Shown here: one piece after another, positions 30,924-36,921 of the stretch
Position numbering within the stretch: position 1 is the stretch's first letter
How the letters are laid out: the number at the start of each line of letters is the position of its first letter
DNA from: Bacteroidota bacterium
GTDB lineage: Bacteria; Bacteroidota; Bacteroidia; Chitinophagales; Saprospiraceae
Assembly (NCBI GenBank): GCA_029561355.1
Contig: JAKQJD010000071.1
Coordinates: forward strand, 1-36,921
Reading direction: 5' to 3'
DNA: 36,921 bases
Notes under the pieces: model-generated
Databases searched by the model: none
Told to the model about the DNA's origin: nothing
What the model saw: only the letters and a program-made list of their open reading frames with translations
Position numbers and translations under genes: made by a program

Positions 30924-32744
30924 TCACAGCGGCACATCCAGGACGATGCGCGTTCCGGCAGCATTCCCTTCCGTATCGTAGAGATCTATTGTTTCGGTAT
31001 GGGCCAGTTTTCCTGTGGCTTTGAGGCGTTCGGCAGTAATTTTTTGGCCGAGGCTTTTCCGGGTAAGTGCGCTTTTGCTGGCGAGTTCGGCGGCGGCGGC
31101 GCGGCCGATACCATTATCTTCGATTTCGATGCGGAGCAGGTGTTCGGCGGGCTGTCGAAGGCGCACCACGATGCTGCCGCCTGTAGAGCGGTGCATGAGG
31201 CCGTGCCAAATGGCATTTTCAACGTGGGGCTGGATGAGCATACCGGGTATCTCGACGAAAGAGGGGTCTATTTCCGGGTCCATATCTATCGAGAATTGCA
31301 GTTTTTCCTTAAAACGAAGCCCCTCGATATCGGCGTAAAGTTGAAGGGCTTCGAGGTCGCGGGCGAGGGTAATTTTCTCGGTGCGGCTGTTTTCGAGGAC
31401 GAGGCGGAGGAGGCTGCTGAATTTTTGGAGGTACCTGGCGGCGGTATCGGTGTCTCGTTCTTTGGTATAGCGGTAGATGCTGTTGAGGCAATTAAAGATG
31501 AAATGCGGGTTGATCTGAGCGCGGAGGTTGGCCAGTTCGAGTTCGCTGCGGCGGTGTTCCTGTTTCTGCAGATAGGCATAAAACCCGAATGCAGCAGCCC
31601 CGAGCAGGGCAAGCATAATGAAGCCGAAGATGAGGCGTTGCTGTTGGTTGCGGGCATCGCGCAGGGCCAGTTCGCGCTCTTGAACGGCGGCTTGTGCGGC
31701 TTGTTTGCGCTCGAAGTCGTAGTTCATTTGAGTCTGGGTGACGAGCCGCGTCTTTTCCATATTATTGATGCTGTCACGCGCCTCGATGTGTAGTTTGAAG
31801 TAGCGGAGCGCATCGGCGGGCCTGTTTTCTATTTCTGCTAATCGGCTCAAATCGACGTAGTAACGTTCAGAATAAGTCAGGTCCTCCACTTTGTCTATAA
31901 TCTTGGCTGCCAATTTTTGGTAGCGGCGGGCGTTGGAGAGGTCGCCGAGGTTGAGGTAGCAACGAAAGAGCGCGAGCAAATAATTGGCATCGGAAATCAA
32001 AAATCGCTGGTCGGAACGATCCCGGTAGAACGCTTCCGTTTTCAGGAGCCATTCCAGTTGCGCTTCGTATTTTTTATCTTTTTCTTCAATTAAAGACATT
32101 GCTATGTATACGCTTGGGAGCAGAATACTGCTCCCGCCGGCCTCGACCAGGGCCAAAGTCTGATGCAATTGCAAGCGTGCACTATCGAGTTGCTCCATAC
32201 TGACAAAAATGCTCCCCAATAACACACCGCAAGCGCAAAGGCCGTGGGGCCGTTTTGCGCGGGCACTGAGGTCAAAACAAAGCCGGGCGTACTGTTTGGC
32301 CTTATCCTCATTGTGCGTCATGTTCACGTAATTGTCGGCGATGAGCGAGGCGGCGAGGGTCATCGAGGCCGTATCGCGTAGCCGCTCAAAGGCGCGGTAG
32401 CTCAGCAAAAACGTATCAATAGACTCCGGGTACCGGCTTTGCTGGGTGTAGCAATAGGCGATGGCATGAAAAGCGTTTGCCACGCCTTTCGTTCGCCCCA
32501 GCCGTTGGTAAATCGATAGCGCCTGACGGGCGTAGACACGCCCGTTTTCGTAGTCTTGAAGTACGTCGCTGTACTCGCCGCTTATTAGGAAAAGTACCCA
32601 GGCGCGTTCGCGGAGGAGCGTCGTATCGGAAGTGGCAGGCATAGCAGCCAATACCGTTTGCAGAGAATCCAGACTCCGGTTTTGCGCTTCCGCACTAAAT
32701 GCCGTTCCCAGCAATAACAAGGCAATTACATATTCTTTTAACAT
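30924..32744 (-). CDS. TPR sensor histidine kinase (LytS/His_kinase family)
   Basis: 606 residues. A signal peptide (about 1-20) is followed by a periplasmic TPR region (about 40-340; for example GVANAFHAIAYCYTQQSRYP), a coiled coil, a membrane span at about 374-397 (RLIFGFIMLALLGAAAFGFY) and the cytoplasmic kinase. The phospho-acceptor is His414 in RAQINPHFIFNCLNSI. The ATPase domain shows the N box VENAIWHGL, DNGIG and a final GTRIVLD strand. The order TPR, span, His_kinase is typical of Bacteroidota kinases paired with LytTR regulators. The upstream spacer has a 12-base inverted repeat, GAATGGCGAAAA (32813-32824) with its complement at 32928-32939, a possible shared operator with the divergent gene at 33011. 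Confidence 0.93.
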   Translation of the reverse strand: MLKEYVIALLLLGTAFSAEAQNRSLDSLQTVLAAMPATSDTTLLRERAWVLFLISGEYSDVLQDYENGRVYARQALSIYQRLGRTKGVANAFHAIAYCYTQQSRYPESIDTFLLSYRAFERLRDTASMTLAASLIADNYVNMTHNEDKAKQYARLCFDLSARAKRPHGLCACGVLLGSIFVSMEQLDSARLQLHQTLALVEAGGSSILLPSVYIAMSLIEEKDKKYEAQLEWLLKTEAFYRDRSDQRFLISDANYLLALFRCYLNLGDLSNARRYQKLAAKIIDKVEDLTYSERYYVDLSRLAEIENRPADALRYFKLHIEARDSINNMEKTRLVTQTQMNYDFERKQAAQAAVQERELALRDARNQQQRLIFGFIMLALLGAAAFGFYAYLQKQEHRRSELELANLRAQINPHFIFNCLNSIYRYTKERDTDTAARYLQKFSSLLRLVLENSRTEKITLARDLEALQLYADIEGLRFKEKLQFSIDMDPEIDPSFVEIPGMLIQPHVENAIWHGLMHRSTGGSIVVRLRQPAEHLLRIEIEDNGIGRAAAAELASKSALTRKSLGQKITAERLKATGKLAHTETIDLYDTEGNAAGTRIVLDVPL

Positions 32745-32812
32745 GGTAACAAAGGTGTAAAAACACCGGATATGCAGGCAATCTTTTTAATGGAAAGCGA
32801 AAAAAAGCGTGT

Positions 32813-32939
32813 GAATGGCGAAAAAAACGCCTGAAACAGTAAACGCCCGCCTCCCAAAAGCGGGTTTTCGCACGCAGGCAAGGAGCCTCCGGCTTTCACC
32901 CAACGTATCTCGCCGTTCACAGCATTGTTTTCGCCATTC
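32813..32939. promoter_or_regulatory. Widely spaced inverted repeat in a divergent promoter region
   Basis: GAATGGCGAAAA (32813-32824) and TTTTCGCCATTC (32928-32939) are perfect complements 103 bases apart, in the 266-base spacer between the kinase gene and the divergent gene at 33011. Two operator half-sites, one per promoter, would look like this. The role is inferred. Confidence 0.35.
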
Positions 32940-33010
32940 CTTAGAAACCATTTGCCGGCCGTTGGCCCACGATACCATCTTGCGGCATCAATCAAGGAAA
33001 AAAATCTCTT

Positions 33011-33511
33011 ATGAATTGTCGCTCTATTCTTTTGCTCCTCTCTTTAGCGCTCGGCGCCGCCTTGCCGGGCCACAGCCAATCTGCGTTCGGCGCAGCCGCC
33101 AATGAGGCGGTCATTAATTCCCAACAGCACCAATGGTCGGTGGGTGAAATGTGCGCCGTCGGAACGGCGACTTCGCCTTCCCTACTCCTGACGCAGGGCT
33201 TTCTACAGCCCGCCGGCGGATTGGTGCCGACGCAGGAAGCCGACCTGATATTTACCGATCTTCGGGTGTCCCCCAATCCAACGGCGGCCATCGCCACCCT
33301 GTGGGGATACTTGCCGGCAGGTCTGACGGGGCCTCTGACGATCCAACTTTGGAATGCGGAAGGCAGGGCCGTTCAATCAGGTATGGTCGAAAGTCAGTCA
33401 GACGGCTTTATCCGGCACACGCTCGATCTGACTTCATATCCCGCAGGGACGTATTTCCTGTGCCTCCAACATTCTACCTCCACCAAAACTATCTCCATCG
33501 TCAAATTATGA
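33011..33511 (+). CDS. Short secreted protein with T9SS type A sorting tail
   Basis: 166 residues. A signal peptide (about 1-22, ending PGHSQ) is followed by a short region typical of small Bacteroidota exported proteins (VINSQQHQWSVGEMCAVG, LLLTQGFLQPAG). A T9SS C-terminal sorting domain takes up the last 85 residues: LRVSPNPTAAIATLW, LTIQLWNAEGRAVQSG, YPAGTYFLCLQ and ISIVKL. The sorting domain makes up half the protein, so the functional part is very small. Its stop overlaps the start of the next gene (ATGA at 33508-33511), so translation of the two is coupled. This suggests the product acts together with the S74 protein, perhaps as a partner or anchor. Confidence 0.82.
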   Translation: MNCRSILLLLSLALGAALPGHSQSAFGAAANEAVINSQQHQWSVGEMCAVGTATSPSLLLTQGFLQPAGGLVPTQEADLIFTDLRVSPNPTAAIATLWGYLPAGLTGPLTIQLWNAEGRAVQSGMVESQSDGFIRHTLDLTSYPAGTYFLCLQHSTSTKTISIVKL

Positions 33512-35412
33512 AACACCTGATTTTTACTCTTCTCTTTGTTTTTGCTTTTAGTGCCCTCCGGGCCCAAGCGCCTCAGGCACTAAATTATCAAGGCGTAGCC
33601 CGCAACCAGAATGGAAATCCCTTAGCCAATCAGGCCCTTGCGCTGCGTCTGTCCATCGTGTCGGGAAATGCGAATGGCAGCGTGGTGTATGCAGAAACCC
33701 ACAATGCCCAAACCAATGCCTTGGGGCTTTACAATGTTCAGATCGGCACGGGAACGGTGCAAAACGGCAATTTCGGGTTGATTGGCTGGGACTCGAATCA
33801 ACATTTTTTAAAGGTCGAGATAGACGCGACAGGAGGCAATAATTTTACCCCAATCGGTACTCCGGTGCTGCTGGTGAGCGTACCCTATGCGCTGGAAGCC
33901 CGCCACGCGGCAAGTACCACGCTCGGCGGCGACGTAACGGGTATTTCGGCAGCCAGTACTGTGACGGGACTTCAAAACCGACCTGTCAATCCCGCCTCTC
34001 CTGCTACTGGCGATGTGCTCAAATGGAACGGTACACAGTGGAACCCCGCTCCCGACGCGACATCCGGCGGCAACAGTTACATCGCCGGCAACGGCATCAC
34101 GATCACAGGCCAGACGATCACGGCGACAGATGCCTCGACTACCAACGAATTACAGACGCTCAGCCTGTCAGGCACCCAACTTAGCCTCAGCAACGGCGGT
34201 GGCACAGTGACGCTCCCCAATGGGTCGGGTGGCGATAACTGGGGCAACCAAACCGTGCAAACCGCAGGCGAATTCAGTGGAAACGGCACTGCCTCCAGTC
34301 CCCTCAAACTGGCTCAACAAGGAGCGGCCTCTGGAAAAGTGCTGAAATGGAACGGAACCGCCTGGGCGCCCGCCAATGACCTGACGGGCAGCGGTGGGCT
34401 GACTTTACCGTATGAGGGTACGGCGACCGACCCCAATGCGGTATTTCAGATCAATGCCAACGGTGCGGGAGCCGCTATTCTTGGTGTCGCGCTGGGCAGC
34501 AACTCGGCAGTGCAGGCATTTAACAATGCCAACGGCACCGCAGCCCAACTCGCCGGACCGGGCTACTCGGCCTATTTTAACGACAGGGTCCTTATCGAAA
34601 CCTCCAACCCCGGCCCCGAACTGCGCGTGTACGACGGCGGTGGCTCAGGCGCCGAATTGCAATTGGACAACGGTGCGCACAGTTTTAATTTCGTAGCCTC
34701 CGATAACTACCTGTTTTTAAACGACAACACCGGGCAACGTCTGTCCATCGTGGACGGAGGGGATATCAGTTTTGCAACAAACTACATGGACATTTCCTCT
34801 CCCAATGGTGGCCGAATCGATTTCAACATGTCCCAGTCAGGGGCAACCGTAAATGTATTCTACGCTGGTGCGGGCTCTAGCGGCGTTAGCGGCGGTGGCA
34901 TTCAGGGATATGACCCAGGGCTTGGTTTGAACTCCAGCGGCACCTCAATTGCGCTTGTTGATGGAGAAGGAATGCAGCCTTTTGAACAAATGTTCTATAA
35001 CATGGGCAGGTACAATTTTCGTTGGAATACCGTCTATGCTGTCGCACTGAACCTTTCCTCCGACCGTCGCCTGAAAGAACAAATCAATCCCATCAAATAC
35101 GGATTGAACACGGTCATGCAAATGCGCCCGGTGGATTATTTCTGGAAAGATAAAAACATCGGCAAGACCCAACAGATGGGCTTCATCGCGCAGGAACTCG
35201 AATCGGTTATGCCGGAGGCCGTATCGCATCAGCAAATGACCTCTGCGGAAATAGAGCAGTGCAAAAAAAATGGCCAGGCTATTCCGGAGATCACGGATCC
35301 ATACGGCATCAATTACATCGCCCTCACCCCTGTTCTGGTCAAAGCTATTCAGGAGCAGCAGGCCCTGATCCAGCAATTGCAACAGCGCATCGAGGCCCTG
35401 GAAAAGAAATAG
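33508..35412 (+). CDS. Secreted protein with C-terminal S74 intramolecular chaperone domain
   Basis: The ATG at 33508 gives 634 residues and a signal peptide (MKHLIFTLLFVFAFSALRAQ). Residues about 21-130 are a conserved N-terminal module starting APQALNYQGVARNQNG and ending SVPYALEARHA. The middle is rich in G, S, T and N with short repeats that resemble trimeric fibre proteins. The last 120 residues match the peptidase S74 / endosialidase chaperone: SSDRRLKEQINPIKYGL, QMGFIAQELESVMPEAV, YIALTPVLVKAIQEQ and a final coiled coil. In phage tail spikes this domain trimerises and cuts itself off before a Ser in an S-D-x-x-x-K arrangement; S, D and K are in place here. It is therefore probably a trimeric surface fibre. 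No T9SS tail is visible. Confidence 0.88.
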   Translation: MKHLIFTLLFVFAFSALRAQAPQALNYQGVARNQNGNPLANQALALRLSIVSGNANGSVVYAETHNAQTNALGLYNVQIGTGTVQNGNFGLIGWDSNQHFLKVEIDATGGNNFTPIGTPVLLVSVPYALEARHAASTTLGGDVTGISAASTVTGLQNRPVNPASPATGDVLKWNGTQWNPAPDATSGGNSYIAGNGITITGQTITATDASTTNELQTLSLSGTQLSLSNGGGTVTLPNGSGGDNWGNQTVQTAGEFSGNGTASSPLKLAQQGAASGKVLKWNGTAWAPANDLTGSGGLTLPYEGTATDPNAVFQINANGAGAAILGVALGSNSAVQAFNNANGTAAQLAGPGYSAYFNDRVLIETSNPGPELRVYDGGGSGAELQLDNGAHSFNFVASDNYLFLNDNTGQRLSIVDGGDISFATNYMDISSPNGGRIDFNMSQSGATVNVFYAGAGSSGVSGGGIQGYDPGLGLNSSGTSIALVDGEGMQPFEQMFYNMGRYNFRWNTVYAVALNLSSDRRLKEQINPIKYGLNTVMQMRPVDYFWKDKNIGKTQQMGFIAQELESVMPEAVSHQQMTSAEIEQCKKNGQAIPEITDPYGINYIALTPVLVKAIQEQQALIQQLQQRIEALEKK

Positions 35413-35486
35413 CGTTTTCGCCAGGCGCCTTTACTCTTCAAATTCCAAATCGGCCTTTTCAGGTTGAAATATATCATCACTAAATT

Positions 35487-36921
35487 ATGAAACGCACTCA
35501 GTTCATCATAATGGCCTTATTCCTGGCCCACTTGGCTGCGGCTCAGGCCCCGCAGGCCCTTAATTATCAAGGCGTTGCCCGAAATCAGTCCGGTACGCCG
35601 CTCGCCAACCAGAATATCCAGCTGCGACTATCGGTACTGGCAGGCAGCACGACAGGCGGCATCGTATATCAGGAACGCCACAACGTGCAAACCAATACTT
35701 TCGGCCTGTATAACCTCCTGATCGGCACGGGTATCGTCACCAATGGCAGTTTCGCACAGATCGCCTGGCACGAGAACGCGCACTATCTCAAGGTAGAAAT
35801 AGACCCCAGTGGCGGCAATAGTTTTATGCTTTTAGGTACGCCGACGTTGCTGGCAAGTGTCCCCTATGCGCTGGAAGCCGCCCATGCCGGCCAGACGGAA
35901 TTGGCAGGCGATGTATCCGGCGCCTCCACCTTCAACAAGGTGGAAAGCATCCAAAACCGGCCCGTTAGCAGTACTACGCCTACTACCGGCCAGGTACTTA
36001 AATGGGACGGCTCGCAGTGGAAACCCTCGGCCGACGCTACATCTGCCGGCAACCCCTTATCGGCAGGTACGGGTATCCAAATCAGTGGCAACACCATCAG
36101 CAACACCGGCGACCTGGACGAAACCAACGAAATTCAGGTGCTTTCCATCGCCGGCAATCAACTGACCATCAGCCAGGGCAATACCATAACCTTGCCGGCA
36201 GGCGGCGGTGGCGGATCTTTTTCACTGCCTTACAATGGCAACGCGAACAACAGCAATGCTTTGTTCAAAATCACCAATACCGGTACCGGCGGCGCCATTT
36301 ACGGCATTACAAATGGCAGCGGCGAGGCAGCGGTTGTCGGCGAAGACCCGACCGGCGGGCTCGCTGGGGTGCGGGGATATTCCTCCAGCAGCTATGGCGT
36401 ATTGGGGTACAGCGATTCCGGTATCGGTGTATTGGGGCAATCCGGTGCAGGCAAAGGTGTTGTGGCCCAAAGCTCATCATCGACCGGCACAGCACTGCAG
36501 GCGACCAACCTTTTTGGTGGAAAAGCCATGGATGTTACTGGTACCGCGCTATTCAACGATGGTGTGAATATAGGTTCTGCTGAATATATCAAAGATGGAG
36601 GGACTTATGAATTCGAATTTCAAGGCAGTCTGCGCCCTATGTTGAATTCCGCAGACGATCTCGGAAAGCCTTCAACGCGCTGGAGAACAGTGTATGCCAC
36701 CAACGGTGTCATCAACACCTCTGATGCCACTTTGAAGCGCGACATCAAGCCGCTCAACTATGGTGTAAAGGACCTGATGAAATTACAACCTGTTAGTTAT
36801 CAATGGATTGATGGCCGTCCCGGCGAAGGCCGCATCATGGGCTTCCTGGCGCAAGACCTCCAGAAGGTCATTCCCGAAGTCGTTCGCGACAAGGAATGGG
36901 TATATGAAAAAGAAGACCGCT
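35487..36921 (+). CDS. Second S74 chaperone-domain protein (partial, runs off the window)
   Basis: The open frame starts at the ATG at 35487 and continues without a stop to the window edge (478 codons visible). The signal peptide MKRTQFIIMALFLAHLAAAQ is followed by APQALNYQGVARNQSG and a module ending SVPYALEAAHA, clearly paralogous to the previous gene. The middle contains the phrase GVRGYSSSSYGVLGYSDSGI, typical of fibre shafts. Near the end, NTSDATLKRDIKPLNYG, PVSYQWIDGRPGEGRIMGF and LAQDLQKVIPEVV show the S74 domain with the S-D-x-x-x-K arrangement kept. The C-terminal coiled coil is missing only because the window ends. It lies 74 bases after its paralog and is probably co-transcribed. 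Confidence 0.88.
   Translation, partial: MKRTQFIIMALFLAHLAAAQAPQALNYQGVARNQSGTPLANQNIQLRLSVLAGSTTGGIVYQERHNVQTNTFGLYNLLIGTGIVTNGSFAQIAWHENAHYLKVEIDPSGGNSFMLLGTPTLLASVPYALEAAHAGQTELAGDVSGASTFNKVESIQNRPVSSTTPTTGQVLKWDGSQWKPSADATSAGNPLSAGTGIQISGNTISNTGDLDETNEIQVLSIAGNQLTISQGNTITLPAGGGGGSFSLPYNGNANNSNALFKITNTGTGGAIYGITNGSGEAAVVGEDPTGGLAGVRGYSSSSYGVLGYSDSGIGVLGQSGAGKGVVAQSSSSTGTALQATNLFGGKAMDVTGTALFNDGVNIGSAEYIKDGGTYEFEFQGSLRPMLNSADDLGKPSTRWRTVYATNGVINTSDATLKRDIKPLNYGVKDLMKLQPVSYQWIDGRPGEGRIMGFLAQDLQKVIPEVVRDKEWVYEKEDR

Noticed and set aside
33151..33507. Upstream extension of the first S74 protein
   Set aside because: The frame is open but overlaps the T9SS-tailed gene and lacks a signal. The ATG at 33508 starts a clean signal peptide and gives the ATGA overlap.

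Overview
The window reads as chromosome of a Bacteroidota bacterium, most likely from the Saprospiria/Chitinophagia side of the phylum. The basis is protein content, since no rRNA or tRNA was seen: a PorP/SprF-type protein, three proteins with type IX secretion (T9SS) sorting tails, a LytTR regulator with a TPR histidine kinase, long FtsX-type permeases without an adjacent ATPase, a DUF2911 protein, S74 chaperone-tailed proteins, and a promoter that fits the Bacteroidota TTTG / TAnnTTTG pattern. No CRISPR array, transposase or phage structural module was found.

Layout. 1-2000 is a small accessory-looking block: an XRE regulator on the minus strand diverges from a membrane-anchored GIY-YIG-like nuclease/toxin candidate, followed by two near-duplicate 89-residue genes with their own promoter and a terminator. 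A recurrent stem-loop lies on both sides of the block. 2123-10118 is a PorP/SprF gene and a 2283-residue adhesin-like protein (PKD and Ig-like repeats, type B sorting tail). 10267-13571 (minus) is a four-gene unit: outer-membrane beta-barrel, double zinc ribbon, ExbD/MotB-like protein with large periplasmic domains, and ExbB/MotA-like channel protein; it looks like a proton-driven envelope machine. 14010-19825 (plus) holds an ECF-type sigma factor overlapping its probable anti-sigma partner, an M48-like zinc peptidase and a TPR-papain fusion. A decayed histidine-kinase tail follows, then a P-domain T9SS substrate (20306-22807).

22917-28230 (minus) carries two paralogous FtsX/MacB-type permeases separated by a composite palindromic repeat. 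Downstream are a terminator-like hairpin and an unusual simple-repeat plus inverted-repeat patch, then a DUF2911-TPR protein. 30144-32744 (minus) is a LytTR response regulator and its TPR sensor kinase. 33011-36921 (plus) is a short T9SS-tailed protein translationally coupled to an S74 chaperone-tailed protein, and a second S74 paralog that runs off the window.

How it fits together: most genes serve the envelope, as secretion and surface display, proton-driven work, stress or state sensing through a sigma/anti-sigma pair and a two-component pair, and proteolysis. The least understood parts are the nuclease/duplicate-gene cassette, the barrel / zinc ribbon / ExbD-like / ExbB-like operon, and several palindromic repeat families in the spacers.
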